From contig NZ_QOVG01000001.1 in assembly GCF_010119615.1 (NCBI RefSeq), positions 372,001-436,000 of the forward strand: a DNA stretch of 64,000 nt, read 5' to 3'. Origin of the DNA: Pseudoxanthomonas gei (GTDB lineage Bacteria > Pseudomonadota > Gammaproteobacteria > Xanthomonadales > Xanthomonadaceae). Under the pieces are notes generated by a model. The model had not been told where the DNA came from. It worked only from the letters and a program-made list of their open reading frames with translations, and did no database searches. A program made the position numbers and the translations under genes. Shown here one piece after another: positions 39,335 through 48,969 of this stretch; within the stretch, counting starts at the first letter, position 1, and each line of letters opens with the position of its first letter.

Positions 39335-39910
39335 TTACGACCTGTTGCCCGCCAGCCACTTCCTGGCCATGCGGCTCATTGATTCGTCGGCATCGTTGGC
39401 CACCTCGCTGATCGGCCGCCATGCCAGTTCCAGGGATTCTTCGCTGACCACGAAATCCTCATTGGCGCCGGCGCGGACCACGTAGCGCACGTCGTAGTGC
39501 CAGTGGCCCGGCACGTCCTTGCGCTCGGGAATCCAGTGCCGGTCCAGGTCGAAGATTTCCCCGCCATCCACGGTCAGTCCTGGCAGCCCTGATTCTTCCT
39601 GCGCTTCCTTCAACGCCACCACCGCCATGTTGCGCTCGCCATCGGCATGGCCGCCGAGCTGCAGCCAGCGCTCCAGCTTGCGGTGGTGGGTCATCAGGAT
39701 GCGCTGGCCATCGGCGCTGACCAGCCAGGCGCCGCTGGTGAAGTGGCCATGCAGGCGTTCGCGCTGGAAGGGATCCTGACCATCGCCGAGCAATTCCAGG
39801 AACGACTGAACCACGCCGGATTCAGCCGGCCAGCGTGCAAGATAATCGACCAACTGTTGTGCGAGGAGAGGACTGACCTGCATCGGTTGCGGCATGTGCG
39901 GTGACTTCAT
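39335..39910 (-). CDS. NUDIX hydrolase
   Basis: 191 aa. The NUDIX box is GGHADGERNMAVVALKEAQE followed by ESGL (about 86-109), with Lys in place of the usual Arg of REUxEE. Flanking regions include LHGHFTSGAWLVSADGQRILMTHHRKLERWLQ. Substrate unknown; this subfamily is often annotated as a nucleoside-diphosphate-X hydrolase of house-cleaning type. Convergent with serA and divergent from the permease. Confidence 0.85.
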   Translation of the reverse strand: MKSPHMPQPMQVSPLLAQQLVDYLARWPAESGVVQSFLELLGDGQDPFQRERLHGHFTSGAWLVSADGQRILMTHHRKLERWLQLGGHADGERNMAVVALKEAQEESGLPGLTVDGGEIFDLDRHWIPERKDVPGHWHYDVRYVVRAGANEDFVVSEESLELAWRPISEVANDADESMSRMARKWLAGNRS

Positions 39911-40057
39911 GGTTGCCTGTTCAGGCTTGGATTATCGCCTACCTCGCGATCACGACGCTTGTGCGACCAAAGTGTGACGGGTAAGGTTCGGCAAACCCGT
40001 TCCGGCCATCCGCAGCCGGGCACGGCCTGCATATCACCGGCTCTGGGGAACCACCGA

Positions 40058-41629
40058 ATGTCATCTTGGCGTGTCAAACCGCTCGACCAAATTCTTGCCA
40101 CCGCCGAAAGAAAGTCGCTGAAGCGACAGCTGGGCGCCTTCCAACTGACCATGCTGGGCATCGGCGCCATCATCGGCACCGGTATCTTCGTCCTGACCGC
40201 CGAAGCGGGCCAGAAGGCCGGGCCGGCGATGATGGTAGCGTTCGTGATCGCCGCGCTGGTCTGCGCCCTTGCAGCGCTTGCCTATGCCGAACTTGCTTCG
40301 ATGCTGCCGGTATCCGGTTCCGCCTACACCTACACCTATGGCGTGCTCGGCGAAGGCCTGGCCTGGGCCGTGGGCTGGGCCCTGGTGCTGGAATATGCCG
40401 TGGCCGCCTGTGCAGTCTCGGTAGGCTGGTCGGGTTACATGAACGGCCTGCTGATCCACAGCGACCTGTTCGGCCTGGTGCAACCCGGGTCCATGGCCCT
40501 GCCCGAAGCGCTGCGTACCGGTCCGATGGACGGTGGCTCGTTCAACCTGCTGGCCTTCCTGATCGGCCTGGTGGTGACCTTCCTGCTGGTGATCGGCACC
40601 TCCAAATCGGCCAAGGTCAATGCGGTCCTGGTCCTGATCAAGGTGGCGGCACTGATCGCTTTCATCATCATCGCGGTGCCTGCGGCGCAATCCTCCAATT
40701 TCGAACCGTTCTTCCCGACCGGCTGGGGCAGCCCGCTGGGCGGGGTCGGCGTGCTGGGTGCGGCGGCGTCGATCTTCTTCGCCTATGTCGGTTTCGACGC
40801 GGTCTCCACGGCAGCCGAGGAAACCAAGAACCCCAACCGCAACATCCCGATCGGGCTGATCGCCTCGCTCACCGTCTGCACCATCTTCTACATGCTGGTC
40901 GGCTACGGCGCGGTCGGCGCCTCGGGCTCACAACCAATTTTCGGCGCTGATGGCGTGGCCCTGCTGCCCGGCAGCCCGGAACTGGCGGCCGCCTGCAAGG
41001 CCAGCGAAGAGCTGGTGTGCAGCAAGGAACCGCTGGCCCACGTGCTGCGCATGCTCGGCTTCCCGAGCTGGGGCAATGCGATCGGCCTGGCCGCGGCACT
41101 GGCTTTGCCCTCGGTCATCCTGATGATGATCTTCGGCCAGACCCGCATCTTCTTCACCATGTCGCGTGACGGCCTGCTGCCAGCCGTGCTCTCCAAGGTG
41201 CATACGCGGTTCCACACGCCCTACGTGGTCACCATCATCACTGGCATCTTCGTGGCGATCTTCTCGGCCGTGTTCCCGGTCGGCGTGCTGGCCGACATCT
41301 CCAACTCGGGCACGCTGTTTGCGTTCGTGATGGTGGCCGTGGCGGTGATGGTCCTGCGCCGCACCCAGCCCACGCGTCCGCGCCCGTTCCGCACTCCGCT
41401 GGTCTGGCTGGTGTGCCCACTCGCCATCGCCGGCTGCCTGCTGCTGTTCCTCAACCTGTCGCTGTACACGCTGAGCCTGTTCTTCGGCTGGGCCATCATC
41501 GGCCTGGTCGTGTACGCGCTTTATGGTTACCGCAACAGCGACCTGGCCCCGGGCAATGCTGCGCGCGTCGCCGCCGAAGATGCGCGCATCGCGGCCGAAC
41601 CTCCCTTCCACGAAGGTCCGCAAGCCTGA
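40058..41629 (+). CDS. APC-superfamily amino acid permease
   Basis: 523 aa from the ATG at 40058. About 12-14 membrane helices; first helix with the unwound GIGAIIGTGIFVLTA sequence that binds substrate amine/carboxylate, then FVIAALVCALAALAYAELASMLPVSGSAYTYTY typical of the cationic amino acid transporter (CAT) branch. A periplasmic loop holds ACKASEELVCSKE with two Cys that may form a disulphide. Substrate not determinable. It is followed by a strong terminator. Confidence 0.87.
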   Translation: MSSWRVKPLDQILATAERKSLKRQLGAFQLTMLGIGAIIGTGIFVLTAEAGQKAGPAMMVAFVIAALVCALAALAYAELASMLPVSGSAYTYTYGVLGEGLAWAVGWALVLEYAVAACAVSVGWSGYMNGLLIHSDLFGLVQPGSMALPEALRTGPMDGGSFNLLAFLIGLVVTFLLVIGTSKSAKVNAVLVLIKVAALIAFIIIAVPAAQSSNFEPFFPTGWGSPLGGVGVLGAAASIFFAYVGFDAVSTAAEETKNPNRNIPIGLIASLTVCTIFYMLVGYGAVGASGSQPIFGADGVALLPGSPELAAACKASEELVCSKEPLAHVLRMLGFPSWGNAIGLAAALALPSVILMMIFGQTRIFFTMSRDGLLPAVLSKVHTRFHTPYVVTIITGIFVAIFSAVFPVGVLADISNSGTLFAFVMVAVAVMVLRRTQPTRPRPFRTPLVWLVCPLAIAGCLLLFLNLSLYTLSLFFGWAIIGLVVYALYGYRNSDLAPGNAARVAAEDARIAAEPPFHEGPQA

Positions 41630-41651
41630 CGGAGCGGTTCCTGCAACCCGG

Positions 41652-41679
41652 AAACGGCGCGGATTCCCGCGCCGTTTTT
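41652..41679 (+). terminator. intrinsic terminator of the permease gene
   Basis: Perfect 11-bp stem AAACGGCGCGG/CCGCGCCGTTT, loop ATTC, running into TTTTTG. Ends about 32 bases before mtnB, so mtnB needs its own promoter. Confidence 0.9.
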
Positions 41680-41710
41680 GTTTATGGCCGCGTTTTTGTA
41701 AACTCGGGCC

Positions 41711-42352
41711 ATGAGCGCACTCCCCTACAACCCTTCCCGCCTGCAGGAACTCGCGCAGGACATCATCGCCAACGTACGCGAGCTGTCGCTGGCCGGGTGG
41801 ACGCCGGCGACCAGCAGCAACTTCTCCGAGCGCCTGGACGAGCGCCATGCCGCGATCACCGTATCGGGCCGTGACAAGGGCAAGCTGACCGTCGACGACA
41901 TCATGGTGGTGGATTTCGACGGCCAGGGCGTGGCGACCACGCACCGGCCTTCCGCCGAAACCCTGCTGCACACGCAGCTGTACCGGCGCTTCCCGGAAAT
42001 CGGCTGCGTGTTGCACACCCACTCTCCCGTGCAGACCATCGCCTCGCGCCTGTTCGCCGGGGCCGGCCATATCCGCCTGGAAGGATACGAGCTGCAGAAG
42101 GCCTTCCACGGCAACAACACCCACGACGACAGCATGGACGTGCCGGTCCTGGCCAATACCCAGGACATGCCCACGCTTGCTGCCCAGGTCGATGCCCTAC
42201 TCGACCGCCAGAAGCTCTGGGGCTACCTGATCGACGGCCACGGCCTGTACGCCTGGGGCCGCGACATGGCCGAGGCGCGGCGGCACCTGGAAGCCTTCGA
42301 GTTCCTGTTCCATTGCGAGCTGGAGCTGCGCAAGCTGGGCTGTCGGGGGTGA
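41711..42352 (+). CDS. mtnB: methylthioribulose-1-phosphate dehydratase
   Basis: 213 aa, class II aldolase/adducin fold. Zinc ligands in CVLHTHSPV and DGHGLYAWG; catalytic-type region [29 protein letters not shown]. It dehydrates 5-methylthioribulose-1-phosphate in the methionine salvage pathway. mtnD and mtnC follow, after a 248-bp gap with REP repeats. mtnA (isomerase) is not in the window. Confidence 0.92.
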   Translation: MSALPYNPSRLQELAQDIIANVRELSLAGWTPATSSNFSERLDERHAAITVSGRDKGKLTVDDIMVVDFDGQGVATTHRPSAETLLHTQLYRRFPEIGCVLHTHSPVQTIASRLFAGAGHIRLEGYELQKAFHGNNTHDDSMDVPVLANTQDMPTLAAQVDALLDRQKLWGYLIDGHGLYAWGRDMAEARRHLEAFEFLFHCELELRKLGCRG

Positions 42353-42360
42353 CCTCGTAC

Positions 42361-42557
42361 CACCTCTCCCCTTGTGGGAGAGGTCGCCGCGCTTGCGCGG
42401 CGGGAGAGGGCGAGCGGAGTTGTAGCGCTTGAATCACAGATGATTTGCAACAAGCAGCGTCCCGCGGCAGTCATAGGTGAGCTGTGTACACGGACTCGGT
42501 TCACCCCTCATCCGCCCTGCGGGCACCTTCTCCCACAAGGGGAGAAGGGGTTCCTCG
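42361..42557. repeat. REP-type repeats between mtnB and mtnD
   Basis: CCTCTCCCCTTGTGGGAGAGG (42363-42383) and a related inverted unit around CTTCTCCCACAAGGGGAGAAG (42529-42549), same family as 35640 and 47255. They could fold the mtnBDC transcript but leave mtnD downstream of its partner. Confidence 0.75.
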
Positions 42558-42600
42558 GTTTGTTACTCTTGCACTTCTCCACGACACTCGAGCCCCCGCC

Positions 42601-43158
42601 ATGAGCCGTCTGCGCATCTTCGACGAAAAGAATCCGGAAACCCCGGAGTTCGCCAGCTTCGATCCCGACTTCATCGCCACCGAGCTGCACAGGATCGGCG
42701 TGACCTTCGAGCGCTGGAAGGCGTCGCATCCGCTGGCTCCTGGCGCCAGCCCGGATGAGGTGATGGCCGCCTACAGGACCGACATCGACCGCCTGGTCAC
42801 CGAGCGCGGCTTCAAGAGCGTGGACGTGGTCAGCATCTCGCCGGATCATCCGCAGCGCGAAACCATGCGCGCCAAGTTCCTCGACGAGCACTATCACAAG
42901 GAGGACGAGGTACGTTTCTTCGTCGCCGGCTCGGGCCTGTTCACCCTGCACGTGGACGGCAAGGTCTACGAGATCGAATGCGTGCAGGACGACCTGATCG
43001 CCGTGCCCGACAGCACCCTGCACTGGTTCGACATGGGCGACGAGCCCAACTTCATCGCCATCCGTTTCTTCACCGAGCCGGACGGCTGGGTGGGCCACTT
43101 CACCGGCGAGGAGATCGCCAAGCGATTCCCGCGCTATGAACCGGGGAGTTCCTCCTGA
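42601..43158 (+). CDS. mtnD: acireductone dioxygenase
   Basis: 185 aa cupin. Metal ligands His97, His99 and Glu103 in [12 protein letters not shown] and His141 in [10 protein letters not shown] are all present. With Fe(II) it makes the methionine keto acid precursor; with Ni(II) it makes CO and methylthiopropionate. Its stop overlaps the apparent CTG start of mtnC. Confidence 0.93.
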   Translation: MSRLRIFDEKNPETPEFASFDPDFIATELHRIGVTFERWKASHPLAPGASPDEVMAAYRTDIDRLVTERGFKSVDVVSISPDHPQRETMRAKFLDEHYHKEDEVRFFVAGSGLFTLHVDGKVYEIECVQDDLIAVPDSTLHWFDMGDEPNFIAIRFFTEPDGWVGHFTGEEIAKRFPRYEPGSSS

Positions 43159-43859
43159 ACACGCCGCGCGCCATCCTCACCGACATCGAGGGCACCACCA
43201 GCAGCATCTCCTTCATCCGGGACGTGCTGTTCCCGTATGCACGCGATGCCCTGCCCGGCTTTGTCGCCGAGCATCGCAACGACCCGGAAGTGAGAAGGTG
43301 GCTGGATGCGGTGGCGATCGAACATGGCAGCATCTGCAGCGACGAGGTCATAGTCGAAACGCTGCAGGGCTGGATCGACCAGGACCGCAAGCACACCGCT
43401 CTCAAAGCCCTGCAGGGCATGATCTGGGAAGCCGGCTATCGCGATGCCGAATTCGCCGCGCCCATCTATGCCGACGCCGCACCCGCGCTGCGCCAGTGGC
43501 ACGCGGCGGGCCTGCCGCTGTACGTCTATTCCTCCGGATCGGTGGCCGCGCAGAAGCTGTTCTTCGGGCATAGCGAGGCCGGGGATCTCACTTCGCTTTT
43601 TTCGGGATGGTTCGATACCGAAGTGGGCGGCAAGCGTGACGCCGCGAGCTATGAAGCCATCGCAGCGCGCATCGGCATGGAGCCCTCGGACATCCTGTTC
43701 CTGTCCGACGTGGTGGAAGAGCTGGATGCTGCCGGCACCGCTGGGATGCAGACGGTGCTGGTCGACCGCCCCGAGGACTACGCCACGCCGCGAACCGGTG
43801 CGGCGGCACGTGGCCACCACCGCGTGACCAGCTTCGCCGACCTCCTGCTGATCCCCTGA
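43155..43859 (+). CDS. mtnC: enolase-phosphatase E1 (2,3-diketo-5-methylthiopentyl-1-phosphate enolase-phosphatase)
   Basis: 234 aa if translation begins at the CTG at 43155. The conserved HAD motif [16 protein letters not shown] (catalytic Asp and Glu), lies at residues 7-21 and would be lost if the first in-frame GTG (43224) were used; there is no ATG, GTG or TTG between the preceding in-frame stop (43137-43139) and motif I. GGGGAG sits six bases before the CTG, and the CTGA overlap with the mtnD stop is a usual coupling geometry. Other HAD motifs are intact: [21 protein letters not shown] and [12 protein letters not shown]. It acts between MtnB and MtnD. Confidence 0.88.
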   Translation: MNTPRAILTDIEGTTSSISFIRDVLFPYARDALPGFVAEHRNDPEVRRWLDAVAIEHGSICSDEVIVETLQGWIDQDRKHTALKALQGMIWEAGYRDAEFAAPIYADAAPALRQWHAAGLPLYVYSSGSVAAQKLFFGHSEAGDLTSLFSGWFDTEVGGKRDAASYEAIAARIGMEPSDILFLSDVVEELDAAGTAGMQTVLVDRPEDYATPRTGAAARGHHRVTSFADLLLIP

Positions 43860-43867
43860 CGCGCCGC

Positions 43868-44725
43868 GTGTCGCCCCCTGGCAAGGCAACACTGAGCGGA
43901 TTGCTGGCGATCCTGCTGTGGGCGTCGCTGGCATTGCTGACCACGGCCACCGCGGGACTGCCGCCTTTCGAAGTGCTGGCGCTGGGGTTCGGCTTTGCCG
44001 CCCTGGCCGGCCTGGTACTGGTCGGCTTGCGTGGCAACTGGGCTGAACTGCGCCAGCCCATGTCGGCGCTGGCGCTGACGACCACGGCCCTGTTCGGCTA
44101 CCACGCGCTGTACTTCATCGCCCTGAAGCGCGCGCCTGCAGTGGAAGCGAACCTGCTGAACTACATGTGGCCCCTGCTCATCGTCCTGTTCGCCAGCTTC
44201 CTGCCGGGCGTGCGCGTGCGCGGGATGCAGATCGCGGGAACGCTGCTGGGACTGGCCGCGGCGGTGATCCTGGTGACGCGCGGCAGCGGCATCGAGATCC
44301 AGCCGCAATTCCTGCCCGGCTACCTGGCCGCGCTGGGTGCAGCGGTGATCTGGGCCGCCTATTCGGTGCTCAACCGCCGCCATGCGCAGGTCAGCAGCAG
44401 CGCGATCATCGTGGCCTGTGCAGGCGTGGCCGTGCTGGGCGCGCTGGTGCATGCCGCATTCGAGCAGACGGTGTTGCCCACGCCGCTGCAGTGGGGTGTG
44501 CTGGCACTGATGGGGCTTGGCCCCGTGGGCATCGCTTTCCTGCTATGGGACCACGGCACCAAGCACGGCGACATTGCCCTGCTGGGCAGTCTTTCCTACC
44601 TGGCGCCGCTGTTGTCCACACTGCTGCTGGTGGTGGCCGGCCAGGCGGCAGCCCACTGGTCGCAGGGCGTGGCCATTGGCCTGTTGACGCTGGGTGCGTG
44701 GTTGAGCGTGCGCAGGTTCAAGTAA
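43868..44725 (+). CDS. DMT-superfamily (EamA) transporter, YddG-like
   Basis: 285 aa from a GTG at 43868, eight bases after mtnC. Ten predicted membrane helices in two EamA repeats; the opening GKATLSGLLAILLWASLALL resembles YddG-type aromatic amino acid exporters. Other hallmarks: KRAPAVEANLLNYMWPLLIVLF and LGPVGIAFLLWDHGTKHGD. Its place at the end of the methionine salvage genes could mean export of a methylthio compound or amino acid; not determinable. Confidence 0.82.
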   Translation: MSPPGKATLSGLLAILLWASLALLTTATAGLPPFEVLALGFGFAALAGLVLVGLRGNWAELRQPMSALALTTTALFGYHALYFIALKRAPAVEANLLNYMWPLLIVLFASFLPGVRVRGMQIAGTLLGLAAAVILVTRGSGIEIQPQFLPGYLAALGAAVIWAAYSVLNRRHAQVSSSAIIVACAGVAVLGALVHAAFEQTVLPTPLQWGVLALMGLGPVGIAFLLWDHGTKHGDIALLGSLSYLAPLLSTLLLVVAGQAAAHWSQGVAIGLLTLGAWLSVRRFK

Positions 44726-44755
44726 AAAAACTTCGCCTGGAGCGGAAGATCCGGC

Positions 44756-45331
44756 TCAATGGATCTTTTCGCCGCGAGCAAGCATCTCCGCGAACTTCGC
44801 CGCGCGGGCGACGCGGGTTTCGGGTTTCTTCGCCGTGTGCACCCGCCAGCAGAATGCGTAGCGGTTGGTCCTGTCCAGGGTGTCGAAGAAAGCCTGTGCC
44901 TTGCGGTCTTTCTTCAATGCAGCCGCCAGTTCGGCGGGCACGTCCATCACCGAGAAGCCGTGATAGGCCGCTTCCCAACGGCCGTCGGCCCGGGCCGCCT
45001 CCACCTCGCGCAATCCACGCGCCTGCATCAGGCCGGCAGCGGTCAACCGTTCCACGTGTCCGATGTTGATCTTCGACCAAAGGCTGCGCGGACGTCTCGG
45101 GGTGAAGCGCTGCAGGAAGAACTGTTCGTCGAAACCTTTCTTCTGGCCGTCGATCCAGCCATGGCACAGGGCGATGTCCAGTGCCTGCGCGTAGGTCACC
45201 GAGGCAATGCCCGAGTCCTTCTTGGCGATCTTCAGCCAGACCCCGGCCGCGTCCGCATTGGCGGACAGCCATTTTTCCCAGGCAGCCGGGGTCTTGAAAG
45301 GCTTGACCGGCAGTTCGTCTGTTTGCGCCAT
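44756..45331 (-). CDS. YdeI/OmpD-associated family protein
   Basis: 191 aa. Typical DUF1801-adjacent YdeI pattern: WEKWLSANADAAGVWLKIAKKDSG, TYAQALDIALCHGWIDGQKKGFDEQFFLQRFTPRRPRSLWSKIN and a C-terminal LDRTNRYAFCWRVHTAKKPETRVARAAKFAEMLARGE. Family members are annotated as bacteriocin-protection or peptide-stress proteins; biochemical activity is unknown. Converges on the DMT transporter, with only 30 bp between stops. Confidence 0.8.
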   Translation of the reverse strand: MAQTDELPVKPFKTPAAWEKWLSANADAAGVWLKIAKKDSGIASVTYAQALDIALCHGWIDGQKKGFDEQFFLQRFTPRRPRSLWSKINIGHVERLTAAGLMQARGLREVEAARADGRWEAAYHGFSVMDVPAELAAALKKDRKAQAFFDTLDRTNRYAFCWRVHTAKKPETRVARAAKFAEMLARGEKIH

Positions 45332-45401
45332 GGTGAAAGTGTCCTGCTGATCTGTAAAACCTGTTTTTCAGGCACTGGAGAATCCCCGGTCTACCGCGAT
45401 C

Positions 45402-45429
45402 GTCATCCCCGCTCAGGCGGGGATCCACG
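45402..45429. repeat. single REP palindrome
   Basis: GTCATCCCCGCTCAGGCGGG followed by GATCCACG, the common GTCATCCC-CGGGATCC palindrome type. It lies in the 200 bp between the phosphoesterase stop and the YdeI gene start, where no other gene is seen. Confidence 0.75.
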
Positions 45430-45532
45430 TATCCGAAGCCATTGAAAGCGAAGTCCCCGGGTTTCCGCCTGCTCGGGACTGACGCCCTCGAGAATGGCCC
45501 TCAAAGCATATGCGATTCCGGTTGGCCTCCAG

Positions 45533-47122
45533 TCAGGGCGGAGCTGTTTCCAGCCGGTAACGGGTACGTGCGGACTGCACGCCACCCTGTTGATCGAAGA
45601 ACCGCACTTCTATCTCATGGCCACCAACGGCGAGATCGGTCGGCAAGGCGCCGCGCCACAGATGCGTCGAAACCGTTGCTTCCGGTGACCGGTCATAGCC
45701 GCGCAGGTTTTCGGCCTGGTCATCCCTGAGGTTTTCCGCCAGCAGGCGTGGGTCGGGCTGGTGCACGCGGGCCATCGGTCTCCAGTCCGCCGCATCGACC
45801 CGGTATTCCACGCGCGTGTCAGCCTGTCCCATGAACACGTTGGCATACACGCCCCAGGCCGGATAGGCGCCCTGCCGCAATACTTTCGGTGCGTACAGCG
45901 CCAGCGTTTCCTCCGCATCGCGCGCAGGATGCCAGGCCAGCGAATAGGAACCGCCGGGCCGCACCGAAAGACTGGCGTAACCGTTCGGGGTACCGTCGCT
46001 CATGCCGGCGTCGGGAATGCCGGCCGCGTCCTTGGCGCCCGACCAGAACGCCCCGCAAACGGCGCCGACGTTGTATTCGTGCAGCGGCTTGGTGCCGTGC
46101 CAACCGCTGTCGCCCCCGTGGTAGACGTGTTGCTGGGTGTGGCCATGCCCGCTGAGCAACAGCACGTTCGGGAATTCCTGCAACAGCTTGAACAGGCGCG
46201 CGCGATCGGCGTGGCGAAAGGTCTCCACGCCCGGCTTCGCATCGAACAGCGGGATGTGCACGCCGAGCACCAGCAGCCGGTCCCTGGGCACGGTCGGCAG
46301 GTAGGTCTGGAGGAAGGCGAACTGGTCCTCGCGCAGGCCGCCGACATACGTGGGCTTCTGCCCGGGCTGGTAGACCACGTCGTCCAGGCCGATGAACACC
46401 GCCTGCGGTTCTTCCCAGGCGAACGTATCGGGTCCGTAGCTGTTGCGGAAAGTGAGCAGCGAATCCTCGTCGCGCGCGGCGTCGAAATCCAGGTCGTGGT
46501 TGCCGGCCACGTGCAGCCACGGCAGCTGCAGCAGGCGGGTCACCTGGTTCAGTGCCGGATAGAGCGACAGGTCGTCGTTGACGACATCGCCGAGGGTGAT
46601 GCCAAAGCGTGCGTTGCGCTTGCCAGCCAGCGGCCCGACGATGTCGCGCCGGTAGTAGTCGATGTCTGTGGTGCTCTTGGCCTGGGTGTCGGAGAACACC
46701 AGGATCTCCAGCGTTTTGCCATGCCCAGCCTGTTGCTTGCGGGGAACCAGGCCGAAGTTCCTGCAGCTGGGAAACGACGCAGGGATGCCGCCGTATTTCA
46801 GGATCGGCCCGGGCGCGATGCGGATGTGGGTCCAGAAGTCCGGCAATCCATCGCCGCGTTGCGGCAGGTCGTAGCCCGGCGGCTTGATGACGAACACCGT
46901 TCGGCCATCCACCACCGGCATCAGGTAACGGCCGTCGCCATCGGTCCGCACCAGCTCGACACCATCGGACACCTTGATACCTGCAAGCGGCTTCTCACCC
47001 CGGTCCACCACCCTGTTGCCATTGCTGTCGGCCCAGACAAGGCCGGAGTTGCAAGGAGGCGGCAGTGCCTGCGCGGACACGGCGGCCGTCGAAAACAGGA
47101 CTGCAAGCAGCAGGCGGGACAT
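45533..47122 (-). CDS. exported calcineurin-like phosphoesterase with N- and C-terminal beta domains
   Basis: 529 aa with a signal peptide (LLLAVLFSTAAVSAQA). An N-terminal SdrD/Cna-like beta domain (GLVWADSNGNRVVDRGEKPLAGIKV) precedes the metallophosphoesterase core: VFSDTQ, TLGDVVNDD, AGNHDLDF, GVHIPLF and SGHGHTQQH provide the two-metal ligand set, with DTQ in place of the usual DxH. The C-terminal domain matches the calcineurin-like phosphoesterase C-terminal family. Ribosome-binding site AAGGA precedes the ATG. Probably periplasmic; substrate unknown. Confidence 0.83.
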   Translation of the reverse strand: MSRLLLAVLFSTAAVSAQALPPPCNSGLVWADSNGNRVVDRGEKPLAGIKVSDGVELVRTDGDGRYLMPVVDGRTVFVIKPPGYDLPQRGDGLPDFWTHIRIAPGPILKYGGIPASFPSCRNFGLVPRKQQAGHGKTLEILVFSDTQAKSTTDIDYYRRDIVGPLAGKRNARFGITLGDVVNDDLSLYPALNQVTRLLQLPWLHVAGNHDLDFDAARDEDSLLTFRNSYGPDTFAWEEPQAVFIGLDDVVYQPGQKPTYVGGLREDQFAFLQTYLPTVPRDRLLVLGVHIPLFDAKPGVETFRHADRARLFKLLQEFPNVLLLSGHGHTQQHVYHGGDSGWHGTKPLHEYNVGAVCGAFWSGAKDAAGIPDAGMSDGTPNGYASLSVRPGGSYSLAWHPARDAEETLALYAPKVLRQGAYPAWGVYANVFMGQADTRVEYRVDAADWRPMARVHQPDPRLLAENLRDDQAENLRGYDRSPEATVSTHLWRGALPTDLAVGGHEIEVRFFDQQGGVQSARTRYRLETAPP

Positions 47123-47600
47123 GGCGATTCCTTGAGGGACGTGCAGGGATTATCGCGAATCGACGTGATGTCGGGTGTTGTCATCTCGAATCTGGGCGTA
47201 TGCCTTATGTGCGGACATGGCATCTCCGCCGTACCCTCACCCGCCGCTGCGCGTCGACCTCTCCCGTTGGGAGAGGTGGCCCTTTTCCCTTCTCCCATCG
47301 GGAGAAGGTGGCGCGTAGCGACGGACGCAGCGAAGGAAGCACCCTTGGGGTGTGAGGGTACAGCGGAGACTCTGCCTCAGAGTGCCGTGAAAGAAGCAAG
47401 AAGCGGCCTTTGCGAACTTGGACGCATGCCTCATGTGCAGACATAGCGATTTCTCCGTACCCTCACCCGCCGCTGCGCGCCGACCCTCAGCCGCTTGATG
47501 CGGCTTCGATCCGGAGGGAGAGGTGATGTACTTGTGCCGCATCCTTTTCCTTGCTCCGTTCGGCATCGAAGCCGCTTCAAGCGACTGACGGCGCGTGCGC
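47123..47600. repeat. intergenic repeats, including a 72-bp direct duplication
   Basis: No gene seen in these 478 bp. Two diverged direct copies (about 47189-47260 and 47415-47485), each with CCGTACCCTCACCCGCCGCTGCGCG, bracket a REP-like core with CTTCTCCCATCGGGAGAAGG and CACCCTTGGGGTGTGAGGGT. A further partial unit GATCCGGAGGGAGAGGTGATG is at 47508-47528. Confidence 0.7.
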
Positions 47601-48203
47601 TCAGCCCGAATGCCGCTGCTGCAGCACTTGCGTCATCTCACCCAACGACAAGCCACGCGCGCGCAGCAGGACCAGCAGGTGGAAGACCAGGTCGGCTGAT
47701 TCACCGAGCAGTGCGGCATCGTCCTGGACCACGCCGGCCAGTGCGGTCTCCACCCCTTCCTCACCCACTTTCTGGGCGATGCGGCGGATCCCGTCTTCGA
47801 ACAGCGTCGTCGTATAACTGCCCGGCGGACGTTCGCGTTCGCGCTGTGCCACCAGGGCGTCAAGATCGGCCAGGAAATTGGCGGGCGCATCGGGGAAACA
47901 GCTGGCGCGCTGCAGGTGGCACGTGGGGCCGTGCGGCCGGGCCAGCACCAGCAGCGTGTCGTTGTCGCAATCGGCCTGGATCGAAACGACTTCCAGCACA
48001 TGCCCGGAGCTTTCCCCTTTCTTCCACAACCTCTGCTTGCTGCGGCTGTAGAAAGTGACGAAGCCGCTGGAGCGGGTGGCAGCCAGCGCCTCGGCATTCA
48101 TGTAGCCCAGCATCAGCACGCGCAGGTTGCCGGCGTCCTGCACGACCACCGGCAGCAGGCCATTGCCTTTTACCCAGTCCAGCGAATCCGGTTCAGGCGC
48201 CAT
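47601..48203 (-). CDS. hisIE: bifunctional phosphoribosyl-AMP cyclohydrolase / phosphoribosyl-ATP pyrophosphatase
   Basis: 200 aa from the ATG at 48203 (a longer frame adds eight residues). Cyclohydrolase half with [44 protein letters not shown] and CHLQRASCF; pyrophosphatase half with [25 protein letters not shown] and [13 protein letters not shown]. It carries out steps 2 and 3 of histidine synthesis. Last gene of the operon; it overlaps the end of hisF by 11 bp. Confidence 0.92.
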   Translation of the reverse strand: MAPEPDSLDWVKGNGLLPVVVQDAGNLRVLMLGYMNAEALAATRSSGFVTFYSRSKQRLWKKGESSGHVLEVVSIQADCDNDTLLVLARPHGPTCHLQRASCFPDAPANFLADLDALVAQRERERPPGSYTTTLFEDGIRRIAQKVGEEGVETALAGVVQDDAALLGESADLVFHLLVLLRARGLSLGEMTQVLQQRHSG

Positions 48204-48969
48204 CTCGCACCTCCAGGCCTTGCGCACGCAGGGTGCGCTTCAATTCGGGAATGGCGATCGCGCCGCTGTGGAAGACGCTGGCCGCCAGCGCGCCATCGAC
48301 GTCGGCCTGCTGGAACACCTGGGCGAAATGCGCCGCCTCGCCCGCGCCACCGGAGGCGACCAGAGGTACCTGGCATAGCGTGCGCGCTGCCTGCAGCTGC
48401 TCGATGTCGTAACCCCGGCGCACACCATCGCTGTCCATGCAGTTGAGCACGATCTCGCCCGCTCCCAGTCGCTGCGCCTCGACGATCCAGTCCAGCGTGC
48501 GCACGCCCAGCGCCTTCGTCTTCGAAGGATCGCCGGTGTTGCTGCGCACGCGCCATTCACCGTCGGCTTCGCGCACCGAATCGATGCCGACCACGATGCA
48601 CTGCACGCCGAAGGCATCTGCCAGCTCGGAGACCAGCGCCGGCCGCTCCAGCGCGGGGCTGTTGACCGAGATCTTGTCCGCGCCGGCGTGCAGCACTGCG
48701 CGTGCGGTTTCCACGTCACGGATGCCGCCGGCCACGCAGAACGGGATGTCGAGCAGCGAGGACACGCGGCGCACCCAGGCGTGATCCACGGAACGGCCTT
48801 CGGGGCTGGCACCGATATCGTAGAAGACCAGTTCGTCGGCGCCCTGGTCGCGGTAGCGCAGTGCGAGTTCAGCGATGTCACCCATGTCGACGTGGTCGCG
48901 GAAGCGCACGCCCTTGACCACGCGGCCGTCGCGCACATCCAGGCAGGGAATGAGGCGTCGACTCAACAT
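48193..48969 (-). CDS. hisF: imidazole glycerol phosphate synthase, cyclase subunit
   Basis: 258 aa (beta-alpha)8 barrel. Starts [20 protein letters not shown] with the first catalytic Asp in CLDV, has VGIDS and NCMDSDG with the second Asp, and phosphate-binding AGGIRD and ASGGAGE. Partner of HisH. Overlaps hisA by seven bases. Confidence 0.94.
   Translation of the reverse strand: MLSRRLIPCLDVRDGRVVKGVRFRDHVDMGDIAELALRYRDQGADELVFYDIGASPEGRSVDHAWVRRVSSLLDIPFCVAGGIRDVETARAVLHAGADKISVNSPALERPALVSELADAFGVQCIVVGIDSVREADGEWRVRSNTGDPSKTKALGVRTLDWIVEAQRLGAGEIVLNCMDSDGVRRGYDIEQLQAARTLCQVPLVASGGAGEAAHFAQVFQQADVDGALAASVFHSGAIAIPELKRTLRAQGLEVRDGA

Noticed and set aside
41680-41710. SAM riboswitch before mtnB
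   Set aside because: Only about 30 bases separate the permease terminator and mtnB, too short for an aptamer.
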